This document shows, in pieces, positions 16,114-23,364 of a DNA stretch of 64,000 nucleotides. The stretch lies in the NCBI RefSeq assembly GCF_017639205.1, contig NZ_CP071139.1, forward strand, positions 1,488,001 through 1,552,000. Direction: 5' to 3'. How positions within the stretch are numbered: the first letter of the stretch is position 1; every line of letters starts with the position of its first letter. This DNA is from Streptomyces nojiriensis. GTDB taxonomy: Bacteria; Actinomycetota; Actinomycetes; Streptomycetales; Streptomycetaceae. Below the pieces are notes generated by a model. That model was not told the DNA's origin. It saw only the letters and a program-made list of their open reading frames with translations, and made no database searches. The position numbers were made by a program, and so were the translations under genes.

Positions 16114-17693
16114 AGCTCCAGGCGCCGCCCCCGGAAGGCCGCGCGCAGCCGCCGGTCGTGTGTGACCAGGACCAGGGTGCCGCCGAAGTGGGCGAGGGCC
16201 GCCTCCAGTTCCTCCACCACGGCCGGGGCCAGGTGGTTCGTGGGCTCGTCCAGCAGCAGCAGGTCCAGGGGGCGCTCCACCAGCCGGGCCAGCTCCAGCT
16301 TGCGGCGCTGACCGGCCGAGAGGGCGCGCACGGGCCGTGTGAGGTCGTCCGGGGCGAGCAGTCCGTGAACCGCCACGCGGTCGGCGCACTCCTGGCCGAA
16401 CACCTCGACTACGGAACGCGGTTCACGCTGCCAGGGGTCGTCCTGCCGGAGCAGTCCGACCCGCGGAGGCCTCCGCACGGTGCCCCGCGCGGGCTCCAGT
16501 CGACCCGCGAGCAGGTGCAACAGGGTCGATTTCCCGGCACCGTTGGGCCCGGTCACCAGGAGCCGCTCCCCCGGCGGCAGTGTGAGCGAGACGGGCGCGA
16601 GCCGACCCGGCAGGGTCGCTCCGGAGATCTCCACCACTCCCGCCGAGCCCTCGGTGAACCGGCCGGTGAAGACCAGCGGGCGCGGGGGCGGCGCGACCGG
16701 GCGCTCGGTCAGCCGGTGCAGCCGTTCGCGGGCGGCCCGGATGCGGCTCGCGGCGCCGTGGGTCCGGGACCGGGCACGGAAGGCACCGGCTCCGCTGAAG
16801 CCGCGCGGCAGCTTCCGCGGGATCGCGGCGAACCGCCCGATGTTGGTGTCGGCGAGCCGCTCGGCGTCCCGCACCTCCTCGCGCCACTGCTCGTACTCCC
16901 GCTCCCGGCGGGCCCGTTCGGCGGCGCGGGACGTGAGGTAGCCCGCGTAGCCGTTGCCGTAGCGGCGTACCGTCCGGCCGTCCTGGTCCACTTCGAGGAC
17001 GGTGGTCGTGACGCGGTCGAGGAAGAGCCGGTCGTGGGTGACGGCGACGACGGTGCCGCGGTGGGCGAGCAGATGGTCCTCCAGCCAGGCGACCGCCTCG
17101 TCGTCGAGGTCGTTGGTGGGTTCGTCGAGCAGCAGCAGTTCCGGCTCGGCGGCGAGGGTCGCCGCGAGCGCGAGCCGGGAGCGCTGGCCGCCGGACAGGG
17201 TGCCGAGCGGGCGGTCCGGGTCCAGCTCGGCGCGTTCGCCGAGGCGGTGCAGGGTGGCGGCGACGCGCCGTTCGGCATCGCGGCCGCCGCGCGCCTCGTA
17301 GGCGGCCAGGAGGTCTCCGTACGCGACGAGTTCCTCGGGGCCGGCCCGGTGGAGCAGGGATTCCGCGGCGCGGATCCGGCGCTCCAGGGCACGCAGGTCC
17401 GCGAGGGCGAGGTCGACGGCATCGCCGACGCGGGCGGTCGGCGGGAGGTCGAGGGTCTGCGCGAGGTGCCCGAGTCCGCCGGGGGCGGTGACGGCGACCT
17501 CTCCGTGGTCGGGGCGCTCCCGTCCGGCGAGGAGTCGGAGCAGGGTGGACTTGCCGGAGCCGTTGCCGCCGACGACGCCGACCCGCTCGCCGGGCCGGAC
17601 CGTACAGCTGACGCGGTCCAGGACGACGCGGGTGTCGTAGCTCTTGGTGACCTCGGACAGGACGATCTGGGTGGTGGCGAGTGGAGCACGCAA
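16083..17693 (-). CDS. ABC-F family ATP-binding protein
   Basis: A 536-residue protein with two ABC domains and no membrane helices. The first domain has Walker A GGNGSGKST (42-50), signature LSGGQRSRL and Walker B LLLLDEPTNDLDD. The second has GPNGAGKST, the variant signature LSAGQRRKL and LLLLDEPTNHLAP. A charged linker (about 245-330) contains REREYEQWREEV, the interdomain region that reaches into the ribosome in ABC-F proteins. Members either act in translation or give ribosome protection against antibiotics (Vga, Lsa, VarM, LmrC-type). The context (single gene, palindromes upstream) favours inducible resistance, but that is inference. The Gln-to-Asp variation after the second Walker B is absent; it reads NHLAP. 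Confidence 0.92.
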   Translation of the reverse strand: MRAPLATTQIVLSEVTKSYDTRVVLDRVSCTVRPGERVGVVGGNGSGKSTLLRLLAGRERPDHGEVAVTAPGGLGHLAQTLDLPPTARVGDAVDLALADLRALERRIRAAESLLHRAGPEELVAYGDLLAAYEARGGRDAERRVAATLHRLGERAELDPDRPLGTLSGGQRSRLALAATLAAEPELLLLDEPTNDLDDEAVAWLEDHLLAHRGTVVAVTHDRLFLDRVTTTVLEVDQDGRTVRRYGNGYAGYLTSRAAERARREREYEQWREEVRDAERLADTNIGRFAAIPRKLPRGFSGAGAFRARSRTHGAASRIRAARERLHRLTERPVAPPPRPLVFTGRFTEGSAGVVEISGATLPGRLAPVSLTLPPGERLLVTGPNGAGKSTLLHLLAGRLEPARGTVRRPPRVGLLRQDDPWQREPRSVVEVFGQECADRVAVHGLLAPDDLTRPVRALSAGQRRKLELARLVERPLDLLLLDEPTNHLAPAVVEELEAALAHFGGTLVLVTHDRRLRAAFRGRRLELQREPAAASR

Positions 17694-17718
17694 GGGCGAT
17701 CCCCCTTCGGAGCGATGA

Positions 17719-17738
17719 GAGACGAACCGTTCCGTCTC
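17719..17738 (-). promoter_or_regulatory. Operator-like palindrome upstream of ABC-F gene (proximal)
   Basis: The 20-base sequence GAGACGAACCGTTCCGTCTC has 6-base arms GAGACG/CGTCTC with partial symmetry in the centre. It lies 26 bases before the ABC-F start. It shares the GACGA..TCGTC theme with a second palindrome at 17779-17791, suggesting paired sites for one TetR-type repressor encoded elsewhere. Confidence 0.55.
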
Positions 17739-17778
17739 GTTACGCGGGCAACCGTAGAGCAGGTCCGGATCACATGCA

Positions 17779-17791
17779 AGACGATTCGTCT
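17779..17791 (-). promoter_or_regulatory. Operator-like palindrome upstream of ABC-F gene (distal)
   Basis: AGACGATTCGTCT is a perfect 13-base palindrome with central T, flanked on both sides by bases that continue the symmetry weakly. It lies 86 bases before the ABC-F start and 21 bases before MITE-like copy B. It is probably a second binding site for the same regulator as the proximal palindrome. Confidence 0.5.
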
Positions 17792-17811
17792 CGCGGGGGG
17801 GGGATCGGGCG

Positions 17812-17981
17812 CTAGGGGATGTCTTGCCGATCAGGCCGGATCAGGGAGCGGCGGCCGGTGCGGTGCCGGGATCGCAAGGCGGTCGGGGGAGGCGACGCGG
17901 AGCGTCCGCCGACCGAGGACAACGCGGCGAGGCGCGACGCCAGGGCCCGCGAGCCCGACCTGATCGGCAAGGCACCCTTAG
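17812..17981. mobile_element. MITE-like palindromic element, copy B
   Basis: A 170-base element in the opposite orientation to copy A. The left end is CTAGGGGATGTCTTGCCGATC; the right end is the complement of CTAAGGGTGCCTTGCCGATC, so the terminal repeats are slightly worn. The interior matches the reverse complement of copy A almost throughout, including GATCGCAAGGCGG and GACCGAGGACAACGCGG. It lies between the stop of the racemase-like gene and the ABC-F promoter region. It has no coding capacity. Confidence 0.8.
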
Positions 17982-17988
17982 GGCTCCG

Positions 17989-18780
17989 TCAGCCGACGGG
18001 TGCGCCCTGGCCCGCGAGCAGCCTGCCTTCGGCGTACGTGAGCGCGGCGGCGGGCAGGCTCCCCTCGCGCCCGCTGCGCAGCACGACCAGTCCGCCCGTG
18101 CGCGGCAGGTCGGGCGCGGGCCGCAGGCCCAGGCGGCGCAGCGCCTGGATCGCGACGGGCTCGGCGGAACCGTGGTAGACCAGCTCCGCCCCCTGGGTCC
18201 GCGCGGCGAGCGCGGCCCGGATGGGGCTCTCGACCAGCTCGTAGTGCGTGCAGCCGAGCACCACGTCGGTGACGTCGGCCGGGGTCAGCGCGGCGGCCGC
18301 GGCGACGGCGGCGGTCACGGCGGCGTCGTCGGCCGCCTCCACCGCGTCGGCGAGCCCGGGGCAGGGCACCTCGGTGACCCGGGCCCCGGTGGCGAAGTCA
18401 CGGATCAGCCCACGCTGATAGGCGCTGCCGGTGGTGGCGGGAGTGGCCCAGATCGCCACCCGGCCGCCGGCGGCCGCGGCGGGCTTGATCGCCGGCACGG
18501 TCCCGATGACCGGGATGGCCGGCTCCAGCTCCGCCCGCACGGCGTCCAGGGCGTGCACGGTCGCGGTGTTGCAGGCGACGATCAGCGCGTCCGGGCGGTG
18601 CGCGGCGGCGGCCCGGGCGACGGCGAGTGCCCGCTCGGCGAGGTCGGCGGGGGTCCGCGGACCCCAGGGCATCCCGTCGGGGTCGGAGGACACGACCAGG
18701 TCCGCGTCCGGCCGCAGCCGGCACACCGCCGCGGCCGCCGCGAGGAGGCCGATTCCGGAGTCCATGAGCGCGATCTTCAC
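17989..18780 (-). CDS. Glutamate racemase homologue (Asp/Glu racemase family)
   Basis: A 263-residue protein with the racemase landmarks: DSGIG at residues 7-11, ACNTAT with the first catalytic Cys, and GCTHYEL with the second. MurI enzymes supply D-glutamate for peptidoglycan, but this one has DSGIGLLAA in place of the usual DSGIGG-hydrophobic motif and is a stand-alone gene far from cell-wall genes. It may therefore be a second, specialised racemase. The ATG start follows a region without an obvious ribosome-binding site. Element copy B lies about ten bases beyond the stop. Confidence 0.85.
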   Translation of the reverse strand: MKIALMDSGIGLLAAAAAVCRLRPDADLVVSSDPDGMPWGPRTPADLAERALAVARAAAAHRPDALIVACNTATVHALDAVRAELEPAIPVIGTVPAIKPAAAAGGRVAIWATPATTGSAYQRGLIRDFATGARVTEVPCPGLADAVEAADDAAVTAAVAAAAALTPADVTDVVLGCTHYELVESPIRAALAARTQGAELVYHGSAEPVAIQALRRLGLRPAPDLPRTGGLVVLRSGREGSLPAAALTYAEGRLLAGQGAPVG

Positions 18781-19109
18781 CCGGCCACCTTAGTCGACCC
18801 CCGCCCCGGCGCAGCCCCCAACCCGGACACGACCGACCCCCACCCGGACGGCTGCCGCCCCGGGCCGGGACACCGTCGGCCGGGAGCCGCAAGGCCACCG
18901 CACCCGGGACGGGGAAGCCGCCGCACCCGAGGCATCGCGACGCACGCCACCCCGGCCGGGGCCCGACGCGCGAGCACGGCCCGGCCCTCACACCCCGGCG
19001 GCGGGCCGGCCCGCCGAGGCCCGACAGGCCGCCGCACCCGGGGTGCGGGGATGCACACCACCCCGGCCGGGACCCCGCCGCACACAATGCCGCGAGGCGA
19101 CCGCCCGGC
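18781..19109. repeat. Intergenic GC-rich degenerate repeats
   Basis: No credible gene. Between the racemase start and element C the sequence repeats variants of GCCGCACCCG followed by CACCCCGGCCGGG (for example near 18945-18960 and 19058-19073). A further related block occurs at about 19490-19560, next to the glycosyltransferase start. These look like decayed tandem or dispersed repeats. Long reading frames here are products of GC bias. Confidence 0.45.
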
Positions 19110-19312
19110 CTGGGCCGTCTCTTCCGGATCTTGCCGGGCCCGCGACGCCCGGCACCGCACCTGGCCGCGTTGTCGGGGCGCCCGAGTACGTCCAGTACAC
19201 GGCGGGCCCCTCCGCCTTGCCAGGCTTCCCCTCGGCCCTGACGGGCCTGGGGAGGCCCCATGGCACCGGACGCCGCGGGCTCGGCCGACAAGATCCGAAA
19301 GAGACGGCCCAG
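19110..19312. mobile_element. MITE-like palindromic element, copy C (divergent)
   Basis: A 203-base element with 24-base terminal inverted repeats (CTGGGCCGTCTCTTYCGGAT then CTTG) that match with one mismatch. The tips differ from copies A and B, but the interior keeps the same core in copy A orientation: CCCGGCACCGC, GGCCGCGTTGTC and CTCCGCCTTGC. It is thus a diverged subfamily of the same element. It lies directly beside partial copy D. Confidence 0.7.
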
Positions 19313-19439
19313 CGGACGAGGGGCGCGGCGCGGAGCGTCGCCCACCGAGGACAACCCGGGGTCCCCGGACGGAGCCTGGGGGATGAGGCGCGGTGCCAGG
19401 GCCCGCGAGACCGGCATGATCGGCAAGACGCCCCCTCAG
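19313..19439. mobile_element. MITE-like palindromic element, partial copy D
   Basis: About 127 bases matching the right half of copy B: GCGGAGCGTCGCCCACCGAGG, then GAGGCGCGGTGCCAGGGCCC, ending GATCGGCAAGACGCCCCCTCAG. The left terminus is missing, so it is either truncated or was interrupted by copy C at its left. It lies in the 5' region of the glycosyltransferase gene, about 135 bases upstream of its start. Confidence 0.65.
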
Positions 19440-19574
19440 GGGGCGCCACCCCGGGACGGCGGGTGCGTGACGCGGCGGCCGGGGGCGAGCGACCGCCACC
19501 CCCCGGCGGGAGGCCGCCGCACCCGGGGGCGCGGGGTGCGGGACACGGTCGCCGGGGCCCGGCACACTGCCGAC

Positions 19575-20753
19575 ATGGGCCTCCTCACCGCCGCCTGCGC
19601 GGCCTACGCCTCCCTCGCCGCCTGGCTCTGGCTCACCCTCGCCCAGGGCATGTTCTGGCGGACCGACGTCCGCCTCCCGCCGCGCACGGCCCCCTCCCAC
19701 TGGCCGTCCGTCGCGATCGTCGTCCCGGCCCGGGACGAGGCCGAGGTGCTGCCGCGGAGCCTGCCCTCGCTGATCGCCCAGGACTATCCCGGCGAAGCCG
19801 AGGTGATCCTCGTCGACGACGGCAGCACCGACGGCACCGGCGAGCTCGCGCACCGGCTCGCCCGCGAGCACCCCGGGCTCCCCCTCACCGTCACCTCCCC
19901 CGGCGACCCCGCACCCGGCTGGACCGGCAAGCTCTGGGCCCTGCGGCACGGCATCGGGACCGCCCGCACCGCGCACGCCACCGAGCCCGATTTCCTCCTC
20001 CTCACCGACGCCGACATCGCACACGAACCCGACAGTCTGCGCGAATTGGTCGCCGCCGCCACCTCCGCGGACCTCGACCTCGTCTCCCAGATGGCCCGCC
20101 TGCGGGTGGTCGGCCTGTGGGAACGTCTCGTCGTACCGGCCTTCGTGTACTTCTTCGCCCAGCTCTATCCCTTCCGGCGGATCAACCGGCCCTCCGCCCG
20201 GACTGCGGCGGCCGCCGGCGGCTGCGTACTGCTGCGCACCACGGCCGCCGTGCGGGCCGGGATCCCCGACTCCATCCGCCAGGCGGTCATCGACGACGTG
20301 TCCCTCGCCCGCGCGGTGCACCGCTCCGGCGGCCGGATCTGGCTGGGACTCGCGGAGCGGGTGGACAGCGTGCGCCCGTACCCCGCGCTCGCGGACCTGT
20401 GGCGGATGGTCTCGCGCAGCGCCTACGCCCAACTGCGCCACCAGCCCCTCCTGCTGGCCGGGACGGTGGCCGGGCTGGTGCTCGTCTACCTCGTGCCCCC
20501 GGCCGCCCTGCTGACGGGCCTCGCAGCCGGGCGGCCGGCCATCGCCTGGGCGGGCGGTCTGGCGTGGCTGCTGATGGCGGGCACCTACCTGCCGATGCTC
20601 CGGTACTACCGCCAGCCGGCCGCGCTCGCCGCGCTGCTTCCGTTCACCGCGCTGCTGTACCTCCTGATGACCGTCGACTCGGCCGTGCAGCACTACCGGG
20701 GCCGCGGGGCAGCCTGGAAGGGCCGTACCTATCCCCGTCCCAGTGACGCCTGA
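19575..20753 (+). CDS. Glycosyltransferase family 2, HpnB-like
   Basis: A 392-residue membrane glycosyltransferase. An N-terminal helix (LLTAACAAYASLAAWLWLTLA) is followed by a GT-A catalytic domain: VPARDEAEVLPRSL, VILVDDGSTDGTG, LLTDADI (the DxD metal site) and IDDVSLARAV. Three C-terminal hydrophobic segments end in the motif SAVQHYRGRGAAWKGRTY, seen in hopene-associated HpnB proteins. No hopanoid genes are in the window, so the HpnB label describes sequence type only. ATG 19575 gives the usual N-terminus. Upstream in-frame sequence runs through repeat element D and is not coding. Confidence 0.88.
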   Translation: MGLLTAACAAYASLAAWLWLTLAQGMFWRTDVRLPPRTAPSHWPSVAIVVPARDEAEVLPRSLPSLIAQDYPGEAEVILVDDGSTDGTGELAHRLAREHPGLPLTVTSPGDPAPGWTGKLWALRHGIGTARTAHATEPDFLLLTDADIAHEPDSLRELVAAATSADLDLVSQMARLRVVGLWERLVVPAFVYFFAQLYPFRRINRPSARTAAAAGGCVLLRTTAAVRAGIPDSIRQAVIDDVSLARAVHRSGGRIWLGLAERVDSVRPYPALADLWRMVSRSAYAQLRHQPLLLAGTVAGLVLVYLVPPAALLTGLAAGRPAIAWAGGLAWLLMAGTYLPMLRYYRQPAALAALLPFTALLYLLMTVDSAVQHYRGRGAAWKGRTYPRPSDA

Positions 20754-20842
20754 AACGGCGAACTGCCCCCCGAAAGCTGCGTCATCCGAGGTCACTGCGT
20801 TGTGACGCTGCGTCAGCACGAAGTCGGTGCAACACCCGACCG

Positions 20843-20905
20843 GTGAGTACGAGTACCAACAAGATGGGACGCAAGTGGCGAATCGTGCACGTGAACGTCA
20901 AGTGA
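20843..20905 (+). CDS. Candidate 20-residue upstream peptide (uORF)
   Basis: A GTG-started frame reading VSTSTNKMGRKWRIVHVNVK then TGA, with codon choice (ACC, AAC, AAG, CGC, ATC, GTG) unlike random GC-rich DNA. ATG 20864 gives a 13-residue alternative. No clear ribosome-binding site precedes the GTG. It lies 95 bases upstream of the DUF6643 gene and is followed at once by AAAGGTGAGG and a perfect hairpin (20917-20940). The arrangement is what an attenuator leader would look like. The peptide may not be translated; codon conservation in relatives would decide. Confidence 0.4.
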   Translation: MSTSTNKMGRKWRIVHVNVK

Positions 20906-20916
20906 AAGGTGAGGCC

Positions 20917-20940
20917 CTGACCTGCGAATATGCAGGTCAG
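20917..20940 (+). promoter_or_regulatory. Perfect stem-loop in the DUF6643 leader
   Basis: Inverted repeat CTGACCTGC-GAATAT-GCAGGTCAG, 9-base arms with a 6-base AT-rich loop, unusual in this GC-rich DNA. It follows the candidate uORF by 11 bases. It could be an attenuator or a 3' end for a short leader RNA. Confidence 0.5.
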
Positions 20941-21000
20941 CGCGGGGTTGACGCCACCTCGCTATGGACCCGGTGAAGTCGTGGGCTTAACTTAGGTCCC

Positions 21001-21510
21001 ATGACCTCCCCCCGCTCCACTTATGGCGGCGGTTACTACTCCGCGCCCTCCTTCCCGGACACCCCCATCTACGACTCCCTCGTCGCCGAACGCGGCACTC
21101 CGCAGATCGCCCCGATCCGCGTCCCGGCCGCTTACGAGTCCCCGAGCGCCGGATACTCGAGCGGCGGGTACCTGCCGGCCCTCGCGTCGTCGATGCCCGC
21201 ACTGCCGCCGGCCCAGCCCCAGCAGCAACAGACCTCGGGGTACGGATACCCGTACCAGCAGCAGTCGGCCCCGCAGCCGATGCCGCTGCAGCAGGCGCCG
21301 GCCCCGTACATCCCGCAGCAGCAGCCGATGGCGGCCCGCGGCGGATACATGCCGCAGCCCCAGCCGCAGCAGCCCCGCCCGGTCGCCATGGCCACCGGGT
21401 ACGAGGCGATGCGCCCGGCCGCGCCGCGTCCGATGCAGGTGCCCGCACCGGTGCCGGCCGCCTCGTACGAGGATCCGTACGGCCGCCCCTACCAGGGGCG
21501 CGGCTACTGA
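21001..21510 (+). CDS. DUF6643 family protein, Gln/Pro-rich
   Basis: A 169-residue low-complexity protein beginning MTSPRSTYGGGYYSAPSFPD, which I recognise as the conserved N-terminus of the Streptomyces DUF6643 family (SLVAERGTPQIAPIRVPAAY follows). The remainder is Gln, Pro, Ala and Tyr rich (QPQQQQTSGYGYPYQQQ) and likely disordered. The function is unknown. The ATG immediately follows CTTAACTTAGGTCCC, with no ribosome-binding site. TTAACT or TAACTT may be a -10 box, making the mRNA leaderless. In that case the uORF/hairpin upstream would belong to a second, longer transcript or a separate small RNA. Confidence 0.88.
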   Translation: MTSPRSTYGGGYYSAPSFPDTPIYDSLVAERGTPQIAPIRVPAAYESPSAGYSSGGYLPALASSMPALPPAQPQQQQTSGYGYPYQQQSAPQPMPLQQAPAPYIPQQQPMAARGGYMPQPQPQQPRPVAMATGYEAMRPAAPRPMQVPAPVPAASYEDPYGRPYQGRGY

Positions 21511-21556
21511 CGGGGCGCTGAGACGCGGGCGGCGCAGGGGCTGGCAGGATGCCCCC

Positions 21557-22381
21557 ATGTCGAACATGCACGTACAGGCGCTCCACATCCATCCCGTCAA
21601 ATCGGTAGCGGGGACCGCTCCCGACGAGGTGGCCGTGGAGCCCTGGGGTCTGTCCGGGGACCGACGCTGGGCGCTGATCGATCCCGAGGGCGCGGTCATC
21701 ACCCAGCGCCGCCATCCACGCCTCGCCCTCGCCGCGGCCCGTCCCGCGGGCGGCGGCCGGATCGCCGTGACGGCGCCGGGCATGGCGGAGCTGTTCGTGG
21801 AGGTGCCCGAGCCGGGTCCGCTGGAGCCCGCGGTGCTGTTCGGGAAGAAGGTCGAGACCGTGGTCGCGGCGACCACCGCGGCCGACTGGTTCAGCGCGTA
21901 CCTCGGGGAGTCGGTACGGCTGGTGCACATGGATGATCCGGCGGTACGCCGCCCCGTGGATCCGGACTACGCCCTGCCGGGCGAGATGGTCAGCCTCGCC
22001 GACGGCTATCCGCTGCTGATCACCACGCTCGCCTCGCTGGACGCGCTCAACTCGCTGATCGCCCAGGGGGACCATCCTGAGGAGGGCCCCCTGCCGATGA
22101 ACCGTTTCCGCCCCAATGTGGTGGTTTCCGGGGCCGAGGCGTGGGCGGAGGACGGCTGGCTCCGCATCGCGATCGGTGATGCCGTCTTCCGCGGTGTGCG
22201 CGAATGCGGCCGGTGCGTCGTCACCACCACCGACCAGCGGACGGCGGAGCGGGGCAAGGAGCCGCTGAAGACCCTGGGCAGGCACCGGCGGATCGGCCGG
22301 TCGCTCGCGTTCGGACGGCAATTGGTGCCGGTGCGGCTCGGTACGGTGCGCGTGGGCGACGAGGTCCGAGTCCTCGCATGA
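21557..22381 (+). CDS. MOSC domain protein (molybdenum cofactor sulfurase C-terminal type)
   Basis: A 274-residue protein with an N-terminal MOSC_N beta barrel (VQALHIHPVKSVAG...WGLSGDRRWALIDPEG) and a C-terminal MOSC domain (MNRFRPNVVVSGAEAWAEDGW) holding the conserved Cys in ECGRCVVTT. This layout matches the mARC/YcbX group, molybdoenzymes that reduce N-hydroxylated compounds and draw electrons from flavin or FeS partners. No 2Fe-2S ferredoxin domain follows, so an outside partner is needed. It is a single-gene unit, 46 bases after DUF6643. Confidence 0.9.
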   Translation: MSNMHVQALHIHPVKSVAGTAPDEVAVEPWGLSGDRRWALIDPEGAVITQRRHPRLALAAARPAGGGRIAVTAPGMAELFVEVPEPGPLEPAVLFGKKVETVVAATTAADWFSAYLGESVRLVHMDDPAVRRPVDPDYALPGEMVSLADGYPLLITTLASLDALNSLIAQGDHPEEGPLPMNRFRPNVVVSGAEAWAEDGWLRIAIGDAVFRGVRECGRCVVTTTDQRTAERGKEPLKTLGRHRRIGRSLAFGRQLVPVRLGTVRVGDEVRVLA

Positions 22382-22588
22382 CGCGCCCGATGCCCTGCCG
22401 GGACAGGTGGGGCAGGTGGGACAGAAGGGGCGGGTGGGTGGTCGCGGACCGGCGACCGGCCGTCCGGATTGACACCTTCGAGGGGCATGGCGCCCGGGCT
22501 GGAACCAACTGGCACGACCAAGCCGTTGGAGCAGTCAGGACAGAGGCGCAGGCAGGCGGAGACTGGCACAGGTTGGGGGAGCCGGACC

Positions 22589-23218
22589 GTGCGGACAGCA
22601 TTGGGTGTGTGGCGCTGGCGGCGCAATCCGCTGCGGCGGCCGACGGACCTCTTCGAGGCGTGGGTGGCCTTCGCCGCGCTGGTGTGCGTCCTGGTGGTGG
22701 CTCCGGCCGTCGGCTGGGTCGCGGGCCTGCGGGTGGACGGTACCCTTCAGCAGGCCGCGCACCAGCAGCGGCAGGAGCGTCATCTCGTCCCGGCGGTGGT
22801 CCTGCGGCCCGCCCCGGAGTCGGCGGCGGCCGCGGGCGCCTCCGCGAGCGCCTCCGCCGACGCGTCGGCGCAGCGCACGGCCCCGCACCGTACGCAGATC
22901 GTGGCCACGTGGACCGCGCCGGACGGCAGCAGCCATCAGGGCACGGTGCCGGCCGCGGAGGAACCGCCGCATCCCGGCGAGCGGTTCCGGATCTGGACGG
23001 ACGCGCGCGGCCGGCTGGTCGGGCAGCCGCTCGACCCGTCCGCGGCCGTGTTCCACGCGGGGATGGCGGGCCTGGCGGCCGCGATCTGCGTGGCCACGCT
23101 GGTGGAGACGGTCCGGCGGCTGGTCGTACGGCGGCTCATGCATCGGCGGTACATACGTCTGGACCGGGCCTGGGCGGCGGCAGGACCGGACTGGGGTCGG
23201 GCGGGCGCGGGCAGTTGA
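22589..23218 (+). CDS. Rv1733c-like two-helix membrane protein
   Basis: A 209-residue protein. GTG 22589 gives VRTALGVWRWRRNPLRRPTD, the typical N-terminus of actinobacterial Rv1733c-type proteins, and has GGGGGAG ten bases upstream. It has one helix at about 25-47 (AWVAFAALVCVLVVAPAVGW), an extracytoplasmic region of some 110 residues (WTAPDGSSHQGTVPA, ERFRIWTDARGRLVG), and a second helix near 150-170. In mycobacteria Rv1733c is a DosR-regulon antigen of unknown biochemical role. The function here is unknown. Confidence 0.85.
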   Translation: MRTALGVWRWRRNPLRRPTDLFEAWVAFAALVCVLVVAPAVGWVAGLRVDGTLQQAAHQQRQERHLVPAVVLRPAPESAAAAGASASASADASAQRTAPHRTQIVATWTAPDGSSHQGTVPAAEEPPHPGERFRIWTDARGRLVGQPLDPSAAVFHAGMAGLAAAICVATLVETVRRLVVRRLMHRRYIRLDRAWAAAGPDWGRAGAGS

Positions 23219-23364
23219 CCTGGCCGCTCATCGGCTCCGCGCGCGCTACGGTGGAGCGGCCGGATCGGTCGCTCCAGTGACTTCGGTGGCTGCGGTGACT
23301 TCAGACTTCCGTGGCATCGGCGGTATCGGCAGCGCGAGTACGAGGGTGGGGGCACGACAGCACC

